Assembly: GCF_012396235.1 (NCBI RefSeq)
Contig: NZ_JAAXPA010000007.1
Location: 248,001 to 312,000, forward strand
Direction: 5' to 3'
Source of the DNA: Rhodococcus opacus
GTDB lineage: Bacteria > Actinomycetota > Actinomycetes > Mycobacteriales > Mycobacteriaceae
Length of the DNA: 64,000 nucleotides
In this document: one piece after another, positions 1 to 8,572 of the stretch
Layout: the number at the start of each line of letters is the position of its first letter
How positions within the stretch are numbered: the stretch's first letter is position 1
The notes under the pieces: generated by a model
What the model was told of the DNA's origin: nothing
Databases searched by the model: none
What the model saw: only the letters and a program-made list of their open reading frames with translations
Made by a program: the position numbers and the translations under genes

Positions 1-1125
1 GACCTGCAGCATCGATGCGGGCACCGCGCGGCTCATGCCGCCGCCGTGCTCCATTTTCCCGAGCAGGCCCGTGAGCTCGGCGCGGGTTCGGCCGGACTCC
101 GCCGCCACGGCCACGACGTAGTCGCCCATGTCGGCGCTGATCGCACCCGTGTCGATCTGACGGCCGGCCCGCGGACCGGACGACTCGTCGCGGGCATCCT
201 TGTTCGCGATGACGACGACGATCGGCCCCGAACCGAGCTGATATCCGAGTCTTCCTGCCTGGTCGACGAATTCGGATCCGGAGAGATCCCCGATCAGCAG
301 TCGCGTGATCAATGCCGTGCTCCGCTGATCGTCCCTCGCTTCCCGGCTGCGGTCGGTGAGCAACGAGATCGCGACGGCCGCGGCGGCACGCTCGGTCGCG
401 AAGGCCGCGGTGGCCCGTTCGGTCGCGGGCCGGTCGGTGAAGACGTGAATCCAGCCCCACGGCTGACCGCGCATCAGGACCGGCCTGCGGACGCATCCGC
501 TGTCGTCGCTGTGGAGGCCCCGCGCGTGCCGGTCCCAGCCCTCGATGCCGGCTTCCTCGTCGAATTCGCCGACGTACGCCATCACGCGATGCGCGATGTT
601 CTCGAGCACCACCGTGCCGTCGGTGAGTTCGGCCAGCGTCTGCACGATCGAGAGGTAATCGGCGCCGTCCAGGAGGAGGTTCGAGAAAGTGGACTCGACT
701 TCCCGTTCGTGGGTGAGCGCCTGCAGGCGCTTGCCGGTCAGGATCTCGTGTACCTGCGACGAGACGCCGGCGAACGACACCTCGCGGGCGAGGGCGATGA
801 TCGGCAGGCCGCAGGCTTGCCCTTCGGCGACTACTGCATCCGGTACGCGGTCGAACATCCGTCCCGACTCCTCGATGACGAGCGCCGCGGCCCCGGCATG
901 AGCGGCTGCGCGCACGAACGCCTGTTGAAGGGCGCCCGTGCTGCCCATTCCGAGCCCGGCGGTCAGGAGTAATTCTCCACCCCGGAGGAAGCGGGCGATA
1001 TCCGAGATCTCCGAGGAATGCACCCAGCGCACCTCACGGTCGAGGCTGCCCGATCCGGTCAGGACACGGGCTCCCGCGTCTTTCAGGAGATCGATGTCGA
1101 GAGCGTCGGCGACGGTGAAAACCAT
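1..1125 (-). CDS. PucR-family transcriptional regulator (3' end outside window)
   Basis: Reading leftward from the ATG at 1125, an open frame runs 375 codons to the window edge without a stop. The N-terminus carries the PucR ligand-domain signature: REVRWVHSSEISD followed by FLRGGELLLTAGLGM, roughly residues 28-60. The middle resembles the CdaR/GGDEF-like region of this family. The C-terminal PucR helix-turn-helix lies beyond base 1 and cannot be seen. Members are usually about 500 residues, so roughly a quarter is missing. No strong ribosome binding site precedes the ATG. It is divergent from the HisD-like/aspartase pair and is the obvious candidate regulator. PucR proteins control purine, polyamine or amino-acid catabolism; the ligand here is unknown. 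Confidence 0.85.
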   Translation of the reverse strand, partial: MVFTVADALDIDLLKDAGARVLTGSGSLDREVRWVHSSEISDIARFLRGGELLLTAGLGMGSTGALQQAFVRAAAHAGAAALVIEESGRMFDRVPDAVVAEGQACGLPIIALAREVSFAGVSSQVHEILTGKRLQALTHEREVESTFSNLLLDGADYLSIVQTLAELTDGTVVLENIAHRVMAYVGEFDEEAGIEGWDRHARGLHSDDSGCVRRPVLMRGQPWGWIHVFTDRPATERATAAFATERAAAAVAISLLTDRSREARDDQRSTALITRLLIGDLSGSEFVDQAGRLGYQLGSGPIVVVIANKDARDESSGPRAGRQIDTGAISADMGDYVVAVAAESGRTRAELTGLLGKMEHGGGMSRAVPASMLQV

Positions 1126-1256
1126 GCTCAATGGTACACAGAACGTGCATGAACCGACGCAATTAGTTCCCACAATGCAACTGTCGGAAACACGTGTGGC
1201 ACCGCGATGCTGAGTGACAACAGATCCAGCCCTCGCTCATCCGAAGGAAGCATCCC
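1126..1256. promoter_or_regulatory. Divergent promoter region between pucR-like gene and hisD-like operon
   Basis: This 131-base gap separates two start codons and must hold both promoters. It contains the short palindrome ACACGTGT (1190-1197) and a good ribosome binding site (AAGGAAG) before the ATG at 1257. I could not pick convincing -35/-10 pairs. Confidence 0.4.
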
Positions 1257-2582
1257 ATGTCATTCGTCCTTAAGGCCGCCGTCGGTGAACCAGCGCAGCG
1301 GGCGAGCAACCCCGCCGTGGTCGACACCGTCGCCGCCGTCATCGCCGACGTCCGCGCGAACGGCGACGACGCCGTCCGGAAGTACTCCGAGAAGTTCGAC
1401 GGCTGGTCCCCCGAATCGTTCCGGCTGGGCGAGGACCGGGTGGCGGAGATCGTGAAGTCCGTTCCCGAGACCGTCCTCGACGATCTGCGATTCGCGCAGC
1501 GCCAGATTCGGGACTTCGCCCAGGCGCAGCGGGACTCCATCCAGGACCTCGAGGTCGAGACCCTCCCGGGTGTGTTCCTCGGGCACCGGAACGTCCCGAT
1601 CGACGCGGCTGCCGCCTACGTACCCGGCGGGCGCTACCCGCTGACCGCGTCCGCGCACATGACGGTCCTCACCGCGAAGGTCGCGGGCGTCGAACGCGTC
1701 GCCGCGACGACGCCTCCGAATGCCGGGGAGCCGCCGCAGATCAGTGTCGCGGCGATGCACCTCGCCGGCGCCGACGAGATCTTCGTCCTCGGCGGCGTGC
1801 AGGCCGTCGCCGCACTCGCGCTGGGCACCGAGACCATCGACCCGGTGTCCATCCTCACCGGCCCCGGCAACGCCTACGTGGCCGAGGCGAAGCGCCAGCT
1901 GTTCGGGGAGGTCGGGATCGACCTCTTCGCCGGACCGACCGAAACGCTCATCGTCGCCGATCACCTGGCCGACCCGTTCACCATCGCCGTTGATCTGCTG
2001 AGCCAGGCCGAGCACGGCCCGGATTCGCCGTGCGTGCTGATCACCACGTCGGAGTCCGTGGGACGAGCGGTGATCGATCATATCGACGCCCTGCTCCCCG
2101 GCTTGGTCACCAACGCCATCGCCGGCCCCGCGTGGCGTGATCACGGCCAGATCCACGTGGTGGACACCCTCGACGAGGCGTACCGGCTCGCCGACGTCTT
2201 CGCGTCGGAGCACGTCCAGATCCTCACCGAGGACCCCCGTCAGGCCCTGACCTCCATGCGGAACTACGGCGCCCTGTTCCTCGGCGAAGGAACGTGTGTT
2301 CCCTACGGCGACAAGCTGATCGGCACCAACCACGTCCTCCCGACGCTCGGTGCGGCCCGCTACACGGGCGGTCTGTGGGTGGGCAAGTTCCTCAAGACGC
2401 TCACCTATCAGGAGGTGCGCGACCTCGGCAGCAGCGCGAAGCTCGGCGAGGTGTGCGGCCGCCTGTCGCGTCTGGAGAAGTTCGAGGGACACGCCCGCTC
2501 CGGCGACCTTCGCGCCGCCAAGTTCGGCAACGCCCCGCTCCCGTGGGGCGACCTCCCGACCCGGGTGACGTCCGAACGATGA
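1257..2582 (+). CDS. Histidinol-dehydrogenase family protein (probably catabolic paralogue)
   Basis: A 441-residue member of the zinc- and NAD-dependent HisD superfamily. The metal and catalytic residues are in place: Q250/H253 (SQAEHG), E318/H319 (SEH), D352 (before KLIGTNH) and H412 (EGHAR). The YVPGGRYPL segment is also typical. It is not in a his biosynthetic operon: there is no hisC, hisB or hisG nearby, the divergent regulator is PucR-type, and the next gene is an aspartase overlapping by four bases. A catabolic alcohol or amino-alcohol dehydrogenase is therefore more likely than histidine biosynthesis. Related catabolic enzymes include sulfopropanediol 3-dehydrogenase. The true substrate is not readable from sequence. 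AAGGAAG lies about 8 nt before the ATG. Confidence 0.85.
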   Translation: MSFVLKAAVGEPAQRASNPAVVDTVAAVIADVRANGDDAVRKYSEKFDGWSPESFRLGEDRVAEIVKSVPETVLDDLRFAQRQIRDFAQAQRDSIQDLEVETLPGVFLGHRNVPIDAAAAYVPGGRYPLTASAHMTVLTAKVAGVERVAATTPPNAGEPPQISVAAMHLAGADEIFVLGGVQAVAALALGTETIDPVSILTGPGNAYVAEAKRQLFGEVGIDLFAGPTETLIVADHLADPFTIAVDLLSQAEHGPDSPCVLITTSESVGRAVIDHIDALLPGLVTNAIAGPAWRDHGQIHVVDTLDEAYRLADVFASEHVQILTEDPRQALTSMRNYGALFLGEGTCVPYGDKLIGTNHVLPTLGAARYTGGLWVGKFLKTLTYQEVRDLGSSAKLGEVCGRLSRLEKFEGHARSGDLRAAKFGNAPLPWGDLPTRVTSER

Positions 2583-3973
2583 CCCGCATCGAACACGACC
2601 TCCTCGGCGACCGCGAGGTCCCCGACGACGCCTACTACGGCATCCACACGCTGCGGGCGACGGAGAACTTCCCGATCACCGGCATTCCGCTGGCCAGCCA
2701 TCCCGACCTCGTGTCGGCGCTGGCGTCCGTCAAGCAGGCGGCGGCGCAGACCAATGCCGGCCTCGGCCTGCTGCCGCGGCGCGAAGCGGACGCCATCGTG
2801 GCGGCCTGCGACGAGATCCGGGCCGGCGCGCTGCGCGACCAGTTCGTCGTGGACGTCATCCAGGGCGGCGCCGGCACGTCGACGAACATGAACGCGAACG
2901 AGGTGGTGGCCAACCGGGCCCTGGAATTGCTCGGCCACCGGCGCGGCCGCTACGAGTATCTCCATCCGCTCGAGCATGTGAACATGAGCCAGAGCACGAA
3001 CGACGTCTACCCCACCGCGATCAAGGCCGGCCTGCAAACCGCCCTGACCAGGCTGCGGGCGGCCATGCAGGACTTGGCTGCGGCATTCGCGGTGAAGTCG
3101 ACGGAGTTCTCCGACGTCCTCAAGGTCGGCCGCACCCAGTTGCAGGATGCGGTTCCGATGACCCTGGGCCAGGAGATCGCGACGTTCGCTCTCATGATCG
3201 ACGAGGATTCTCAGCGACTCGGGGAGGCGGCAACGCTCATCTCCGAGATCAATCTGGGCGGAACGGCGATCGGGACCGGCCTCAACGCGCACCACGAGTA
3301 CGCGTGGCGCGTGCGCGAGCACCTTGCCGCGATCACCGGGATCGAGGTGACGACGGCGTCCGACCTGATCGAAGCCACGCAGGACGTCGGGGCGTTCGTC
3401 CAGCTGTCCGGGGTCCTCAAGCGCACCGCGGTGAAGCTGTCCAAGATCTGCAACGACCTCCGGCTCCTGTCGTCGGGGCCGCGCGCCGGCTTCGGTGAGA
3501 TCACGTTGCCGCCCGTGCAGGCGGGGTCGTCGATCATGCCGGGGAAGGTGAACCCGGTGATCCCGGAGGTCGTGAACCAGATCGCCTTCCGGGTCGTCGG
3601 CAACGACCTGACCGTGACGATGGCGGCCGAGGGCGGGCAGCTTCAGCTCAATGCCTTCGAGCCGGTCATCGCGCACAGCCTGTTCGAGACGATCGAATTG
3701 CTCACTCGCGGATGCACCGTCCTGCGGGAGCGCTGCGTGGTCGGCATCGGCGCGAACATCGACCACCTGAAGAACATGGTGGACGCGTCCATCGGCGTCG
3801 TCACCGCCCTCAACCCGCACATCGGGTACACCGCGGCCACCGCGATCGCCGCCGACGCTCTCGCGACCGGGCGCACCGTCGCCGCGCTCGTGCTCGAACG
3901 GGGTCTGCTCAGCCGCGAGCAACTCGACGACGTGCTGCGGCCGGAGAACCTCACTCGACCGCTCGTGCCCTGA
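2579..3973 (+). CDS. aspA: Aspartate ammonia-lyase (aspartase)
   Basis: A 464-residue member of the aspartase/fumarase superfamily, catalysing aspartate to fumarate plus ammonia. The signature loop GSSIMPGKVNP, with the catalytic serine, is present about two thirds along. VNMSQSTNDVYPT is the aspartase form of the motif (fumarases have a KSQSSND form), so aspartase is preferred over fumarase. The ATG at 2579 overlaps the TGA of the HisD-like gene (ATGA), implying translational coupling and a shared pathway. A strong hairpin follows the stop. A related lyase acting on a different amino acid cannot be excluded. Confidence 0.85.
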   Translation: MTRIEHDLLGDREVPDDAYYGIHTLRATENFPITGIPLASHPDLVSALASVKQAAAQTNAGLGLLPRREADAIVAACDEIRAGALRDQFVVDVIQGGAGTSTNMNANEVVANRALELLGHRRGRYEYLHPLEHVNMSQSTNDVYPTAIKAGLQTALTRLRAAMQDLAAAFAVKSTEFSDVLKVGRTQLQDAVPMTLGQEIATFALMIDEDSQRLGEAATLISEINLGGTAIGTGLNAHHEYAWRVREHLAAITGIEVTTASDLIEATQDVGAFVQLSGVLKRTAVKLSKICNDLRLLSSGPRAGFGEITLPPVQAGSSIMPGKVNPVIPEVVNQIAFRVVGNDLTVTMAAEGGQLQLNAFEPVIAHSLFETIELLTRGCTVLRERCVVGIGANIDHLKNMVDASIGVVTALNPHIGYTAATAIAADALATGRTVAALVLERGLLSREQLDDVLRPENLTRPLVP

Positions 3974-3979
3974 CGGCGG

Positions 3980-4014
3980 CGAGCAGCTCATCCCCCGCCG
4001 GGATGAGCTGCTCG
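3980..4014 (+). terminator. Hairpin terminator after aspA
   Basis: A perfect 15-bp inverted repeat (3980-3994 with 4000-4014) with a 5-nt CCGCC loop starts 7 bases after the aspA stop. No U-tract follows, as is common in actinobacteria. It separates the hisD-like/aspA operon from the next promoter. Confidence 0.7.
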
Positions 4015-4021
4015 GGTGGGG

Positions 4022-4049
4022 TTGACATCCACCACACTGCCGCTAACCT
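4022..4049 (+). promoter_or_regulatory. Predicted sigma-70-type promoter of the GMC oxidoreductase operon
   Basis: TTGACA (4022-4027) is followed after 16 bases by TAACCT (4044-4049), a good -35/-10 pair for an actinobacterial housekeeping promoter. The palindrome at 4053-4066 lies where transcription would begin. Confidence 0.5.
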
Positions 4050-4052
4050 TTA

Positions 4053-4066
4053 GTTATACGTATAAC
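4053..4066. promoter_or_regulatory. Palindromic operator candidate (LacI-type, central CG)
   Basis: GTTATACGTATAAC is a perfect 14-bp palindrome with a central CG step, the usual layout of LacI-family operators. It lies just downstream of the predicted -10 box and about 80 bases before the GMC start codon. The LacI-type regulator at the far end of the cluster (10028-11092) is the natural candidate to bind it. Confidence 0.5.
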
Positions 4067-4145
4067 CTTTTCACCGACTGCCGGTTCGCGTCGACCCGCC
4101 CGGCAGAACGTTGACACCACTCTCTACGACCGAGGAGCAGGACCC

Positions 4146-5732
4146 ATGAGTGACGCATCCGTGGGGGAGCCCACAGGCCCGAGCAAACACAGCTACGACG
4201 TCGTCATCGTCGGCAGCGGAATGGGCGGCGGAACGCTCGCTTACGCGCTCGCGGACTCGGGAGTCGATGTGCTTCTGATCGAGCGCGGCGACTTCCTGCC
4301 GCAGGAAAAGCAGAACTGGGACCCCCGGGAAGTTTTCGAGGGACACCGGTACGCGAACGCCGAGCAGTGGTACGACACCGAGGGCAGGCCGTTCAGTCCG
4401 GGCACGTACTACTACGTCGGCGGGAACACCAAGCTGTACGGCTCGTCGCTCGTCCGGTTCCGTCGTGAAGACTTCCAGTCGACGCAACACGAGGACGGCA
4501 AATCTCCCGAGTGGCCCTTCTCGTACGACGACTTCGCGCCGTATTACGCACGGGCAGAACAGGTGTACCGGGTCCACGGCGATCACACCGACGACCCCAC
4601 GCTCCCCCGTGACGAACCCTTCCCCTACCCGGCGATCGGACACGAGCCACCGGTGCAGGAGGCGGCCGACGCACTGCGGCGTCTCGGGTACACGCCGTCG
4701 AACATCCCACTGGGCATCGATCTGCGGGACGGCGGCGGATGTATCCGCTGTCAGACCTGCGACGGGTTCCCCTGCCGGGTGCTGGCGAAGTCGGACGCGG
4801 ATGTGCGATGCGTCCGGCCGGCCGTCGCGTCCGGCTCGGTGGAACTGCTGACCAACGCGTACGCCGAGCGCGTCCTCACCGACGAGACCGGCAAACAGGC
4901 CACCGGCGTACGACTCCGGCACCGCGGCACCGAAGTCGTCGTCGACGCACGCACCGTGGTGGTGTCCTGTGGCGCCGTCAACTCCGCGGCGCTGCTGCTA
5001 CGGTCGGCGAACGCCGCACACCCGGACGGTCTCGCCAACTCCTCCGGCATGGTCGGACGAAACTACATGGTGCACAACAACTCCATCATGGTCGGCATCA
5101 ACCCGCTGAAGAAGAACACTTCCGAGTTCCAGAAGACGTTGTACATCAACGATTTCTACACTCACGGCACCGCGGACCACCCCTATCCGCTGGGACACGT
5201 GCAACTCATCGGCAAGTTGCAGGGCGAGATGATCAAGGGCCAGCGGCCGCTGATCCCCAAGTGGGCGCTGAGCCAGGCCACCGCGCGCAGCATGGATTGG
5301 TGGCTGTTCACCGAGGATCTGCCGGATCCCGACAACCGCGTCACCCTCACCGACGACGGCAACATCCAGATCGCATGGACCCCCAACAACACTCGCGCCC
5401 ACGAGGTACTCGTCCGCGAGGTGCGGAAGATCCTCCGGAAGATCGGCTACCCGTTCGTCTTCAGCCAGGGCACCGGCATCGAGGTCAACTCCCACCAAGC
5501 CGGCACCGTGCGGGCCGGAACCGACCCCGCGACCTCCGTGCTCGACGCCGACTGCCGCGCCCACGACATCGACAACCTGTACGTCGTCGACTCGTCCTTC
5601 TTCCCGTCCCTGCCCGTGATGAACCCTGCCCTGTCCATCGCGGCCAACGCCTTCCGCGTCGCCGAGAGCATCGCCGACCGAATCGGCAAGACCCGTTCCC
5701 ACGACACCCCGGCCCAGTCCGCGTCCCTGTGA
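4146..5732 (+). CDS. GMC-family FAD-dependent oxidoreductase
   Basis: A 528-residue flavoprotein. The FAD dinucleotide motif VVIVGSGMGGG lies near residues 19-29. A cysteine cluster (CIRCQTCDGFPC) lies around residues 199-210. The C-terminal GMC domain carries the catalytic histidine in NSHQAGT (near 448) and NPALS near 497. This architecture matches the branch containing sugar and glucoside 3-dehydrogenases and polyol oxidoreductases, so oxidation of a sugar or cyclitol hydroxyl to a ketone is likely. No export signal is visible. It heads an operon with a ThDP enzyme and a TIM-barrel isomerase. The substrate is unknown. Confidence 0.8.
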   Translation: MSDASVGEPTGPSKHSYDVVIVGSGMGGGTLAYALADSGVDVLLIERGDFLPQEKQNWDPREVFEGHRYANAEQWYDTEGRPFSPGTYYYVGGNTKLYGSSLVRFRREDFQSTQHEDGKSPEWPFSYDDFAPYYARAEQVYRVHGDHTDDPTLPRDEPFPYPAIGHEPPVQEAADALRRLGYTPSNIPLGIDLRDGGGCIRCQTCDGFPCRVLAKSDADVRCVRPAVASGSVELLTNAYAERVLTDETGKQATGVRLRHRGTEVVVDARTVVVSCGAVNSAALLLRSANAAHPDGLANSSGMVGRNYMVHNNSIMVGINPLKKNTSEFQKTLYINDFYTHGTADHPYPLGHVQLIGKLQGEMIKGQRPLIPKWALSQATARSMDWWLFTEDLPDPDNRVTLTDDGNIQIAWTPNNTRAHEVLVREVRKILRKIGYPFVFSQGTGIEVNSHQAGTVRAGTDPATSVLDADCRAHDIDNLYVVDSSFFPSLPVMNPALSIAANAFRVAESIADRIGKTRSHDTPAQSASL

Positions 5733-5767
5733 CGCTTCGCCCCCACCACACCCAGAAAGCCTCTTCG

Positions 5768-7567
5768 ATGACAACACAGAAACTCACCGGCGGACAGATG
5801 GTCGTCGACTTCCTCATCCGCGAGGGAGTCGAGAAGGTCTTCGCGATCCCCGGACACGGCAACACCGCCCTCCTCGACGCGTTCGTCGACCGAGCCGACG
5901 AGATCGAACTGGTGCCGGCCATGCACGAACAGGGCGCCGCTCACATGGCCGACGGCTACTACCGGGCCTCCGGCAAGATCGCCGCGATCTGTACCTCCAT
6001 CGGACCGGGCGCGACCAACACCCTCACCGGACTCGCGACGGCCTTCGCCGACTCGATGCCGATGCTCCTGATCACCGGTGCCGTGCACACCTACATGGAG
6101 AACCGCGGGGTGCTCCAGGAGATCGACCGCCCGCACGGCAACAACTTTCCCCGCATGGTGGAACCGGTGGTCAAGCGCTGGTGGCAGCCCAGCCGCCTCG
6201 AACAGCTTCCGGTGGCGCTCGCTCAGGCGTTCAACACCATGCACGAGGGCAGGCGCGGACCCGTGCTCGTCGACATCCCGCAGGACCTGCAGGCCGAGTA
6301 CGGCGACTACACCCCCGACACCGGTGCCCGCCGTCCCGCCACCCGCGCAACCGGTGACCCGGCCGTGATCGCCGAGGCCGCACGCCTGCTGGCCGGTGCG
6401 AAACGTCCCGTCATCGTGGCCGGCGGCGGCGTCATCCACGCCGAGGCCGCCGCCGAGTTGATGGCCGTCGCCGAGCACCTCGGCGCACCGGTGACGCACT
6501 CGTTCCAGGGCAAGGGCGCGTTCCCGGCCGACCACGACCTCTACGCGTGGCCGTGCGGCGACATGGGTTCGATTCCCGGCAACGGCGTGACCCGCACAGC
6601 CGACGTGATCCTCGCCGTCGGCTGCCGGTTCAGCGACCGCATCACGTCGTCGTACCGTCCCGGCGTCACGTTCGACATCCCGAACACCAAGCTCGTGCAG
6701 ATCGACATCGACGGTTTCGAGATCGGCCGCAACTACCCGGTCGAGGTCGGCGTCGTCGGCGACGCGAAAACGTCCCTCGCCGCGCTGCGCGACGTGCTCG
6801 CCGATCTCGGGCCTGCCCTCGACTACCGCAACACCGACTACTTCGCCGAACTGCAGGATCTCAAGGCGCAGTGGGAAGAGCACCTGCGGCCGATGCGGAC
6901 CACCGACTACCTGCCGATGACCAACTCGCGGGCGATGGTCGAGATCCGCAAGGCCCTTCCGCGCGAGGGCATTCTGGTCACCGATTCGTCCAACCCGGCG
7001 AACCAGGCGTTCAACGAGTTCCCGATCTACGGCCCGAAGACCAACATCGTGGCCGGCGGCTTCTCCGGCATCGGATTCGGTGTGCCCGCCGCGATCGGTG
7101 CGCAGATCGGCGCCCCGGACACCCCGGTCCTGGCGATGGTCGGCGACGGCAGCTTCCTCCAGACCGGCACCGAGATCGCGACCGCCGCGATGCTCGGAGT
7201 GCCGCTGGTGATCGTCGTGCTCAACAACGGCGGCTGGGAGGCGATCAAGGACCTCCAGATCAGCCTGTTCGGTGAAGAACGCGAAATCATCTCCGGGTGG
7301 AAGAACCTCGACGGGACACCGTATTTCGCCGACATCACCCGGTTCGCTCAGTCACTCGGCTGCAGCGCCGAGCGCGTCGAGGACCCGGAGAAGCTGGCCG
7401 ACGCGATCGAGCGCGCCTTCGCGACACCGGGCCCGGTGATCATCGAGGCGATGAGCGCCCACGAGCTGCCGTGGACGGAAATGCACCCGACCGGCTGGTG
7501 GGACATCACCGTTCCCGCCTACCACGGCGAGGTCCGCGACGACTACGTCGCGCAACGCGGATTCTGA
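5768..7567 (+). CDS. Thiamine-diphosphate-dependent enzyme, acetolactate synthase-like
   Basis: A 599-residue protein with the three ThDP-enzyme domains. The N-terminal PYR domain holds the catalytic glutamate in MHEQGAAHMADGY (near residue 58). A central Rossmann-like domain follows. The C-terminal PP domain carries the cofactor motif GDGSFLQTG ending in NNGGW. The retained glutamate argues against glyoxylate carboligase, where that position is valine, and the protein is shorter than typical IolD. It probably cleaves or ligates a 2-keto or 1,2-diketo compound produced by its neighbours. It lies 35 bases after the GMC gene and 12 before the isomerase, in one operon. Specificity cannot be assigned. 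Confidence 0.8.
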   Translation: MTTQKLTGGQMVVDFLIREGVEKVFAIPGHGNTALLDAFVDRADEIELVPAMHEQGAAHMADGYYRASGKIAAICTSIGPGATNTLTGLATAFADSMPMLLITGAVHTYMENRGVLQEIDRPHGNNFPRMVEPVVKRWWQPSRLEQLPVALAQAFNTMHEGRRGPVLVDIPQDLQAEYGDYTPDTGARRPATRATGDPAVIAEAARLLAGAKRPVIVAGGGVIHAEAAAELMAVAEHLGAPVTHSFQGKGAFPADHDLYAWPCGDMGSIPGNGVTRTADVILAVGCRFSDRITSSYRPGVTFDIPNTKLVQIDIDGFEIGRNYPVEVGVVGDAKTSLAALRDVLADLGPALDYRNTDYFAELQDLKAQWEEHLRPMRTTDYLPMTNSRAMVEIRKALPREGILVTDSSNPANQAFNEFPIYGPKTNIVAGGFSGIGFGVPAAIGAQIGAPDTPVLAMVGDGSFLQTGTEIATAAMLGVPLVIVVLNNGGWEAIKDLQISLFGEEREIISGWKNLDGTPYFADITRFAQSLGCSAERVEDPEKLADAIERAFATPGPVIIEAMSAHELPWTEMHPTGWWDITVPAYHGEVRDDYVAQRGF

Positions 7568-7579
7568 TCGGAGACCGGC

Positions 7580-8419
7580 ATGGGACAGATCACACTCGGC
7601 CTGAACCTGGAGTTCGCCCGATTCGAGAACGGGTCGTTCGACTGGGCCATGGACCAGGCCGCGGAGATCGGCTACAAGTACGTCGAGCCGATGGTCTACT
7701 GGGGCCGCGAGTTGCTGAGCACGGCCGGGTACTTCCACACCCGGTCGATGCTCGACGACCCGCTCATCATGCGGGACGCCGCCGAATCACGCGGGCTGAC
7801 CATCTCCTCGCTGTCCAGTCATGCACCGCTGGCCAAGCCGGACGTGAGCGTCGACTATCTGAAGCAGTCGATCCGCTACGCGGCCGAGGTCGGGTCCCCG
7901 ATGATCATGGTCGACGACGGGCCGCTGCCGACGTGGACCACCGAGGCGGAGAACTACACGCTGATGCGGTACACGCTGCAGGAGGCGGCGAAGGTGGCCG
8001 AACCGCGCGGCATCAAGATCGCTATCGAGACGCACGGCGAGTACACCGCGACCCCCGAGCGGCTCGCGAAGATCATGACGCTGATCGACAGCCCGGCACT
8101 GACGATCAACCTCGACACCGGCAACAGCTACCTCAGTGAGAACGACCCGCACGAGTGGCTCGAGCAGATCGTCGGCGGCGTCACACACCTGCACGCCAAG
8201 GACATCGGCATCGAAGACGCGAAGAGGCTGCGCGGCAAGGTCCGGGGCATGCTCGGCTGCGCCTGCGGCGACGGCGTCATCGACTGGGAACGCATCGTCA
8301 CCACACTGCACAAGGCCGACCACGACGTCGTCCTGTCGGTCGAGTGCGGTGGCCTCGACGCCGCGAAGAAGAGCTACACCTACCTCACAGATCTGATCAC
8401 CCGCATCCAGGGCAGCTGA
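7580..8419 (+). CDS. Sugar phosphate isomerase/epimerase-like TIM-barrel protein
   Basis: A 279-residue member of the xylose-isomerase-like TIM-barrel superfamily (AP endonuclease 2 fold). The four expected metal ligands are visible: E150 (AIETHGE), D179 (NLDTGNS), H205 (HLHAKD) and E255 (SVECGG). Relatives include hydroxypyruvate isomerase, inosose dehydratase, tagatose epimerases and C-glycoside deglycosidase subunits. Beside a GMC oxidase and a ThDP enzyme, it probably isomerises, dehydrates or cleaves a keto-sugar. It is the third gene of the operon and is followed by a strong hairpin. Confidence 0.8.
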   Translation: MGQITLGLNLEFARFENGSFDWAMDQAAEIGYKYVEPMVYWGRELLSTAGYFHTRSMLDDPLIMRDAAESRGLTISSLSSHAPLAKPDVSVDYLKQSIRYAAEVGSPMIMVDDGPLPTWTTEAENYTLMRYTLQEAAKVAEPRGIKIAIETHGEYTATPERLAKIMTLIDSPALTINLDTGNSYLSENDPHEWLEQIVGGVTHLHAKDIGIEDAKRLRGKVRGMLGCACGDGVIDWERIVTTLHKADHDVVLSVECGGLDAAKKSYTYLTDLITRIQGS

Positions 8420-8503
8420 CAACGGCGTCGCCGGTCCTGCAGGTGATCTCGCGACACCCTGGGTCCTGAACCGACATTCGAGTCCCCGGTGCGTCGTGTC
8501 CAC

Positions 8504-8538
8504 CGTGCCGCCCGACACCCCGTGTGTCGGGCGGCACG
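8504..8538 (+). terminator. Hairpin between isomerase gene and ndh-like gene
   Basis: A perfect 15-bp inverted repeat (8504-8518 with 8524-8538) with a 5-nt loop, 85 bases after the isomerase stop and 35 before the next start. It may terminate the first operon or attenuate read-through into the flavoprotein gene. Confidence 0.6.
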
Positions 8539-8572
8539 CTTCACCCCTACCAGTAACCGGGAAGAGCTTGTC

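Noticed and set aside
1260-2492. Long open frame on the minus strand opposite the HisD-like gene (410 codons), and similar ones opposite aspA, mmsA and xanthine dehydrogenase
   Set aside because: They are mirror images of high-GC coding regions. Their translations are rich in Arg, Gly, Asp and His with no family motifs, while the opposite strand encodes clear enzymes.
1257-2582. Biosynthetic histidinol dehydrogenase hisD
   Set aside because: No other histidine biosynthesis gene is adjacent and the gene is coupled to an aspartase under a PucR-type regulator. The fold is right but the biosynthetic role is not supported.
5768-7567. Glyoxylate carboligase (gcl) with hydroxypyruvate isomerase (hyi) next to it
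   Set aside because: Glyoxylate carboligase lacks the catalytic glutamate, which is present here in MHEQGAAH, and no tartronate semialdehyde reductase is nearby.
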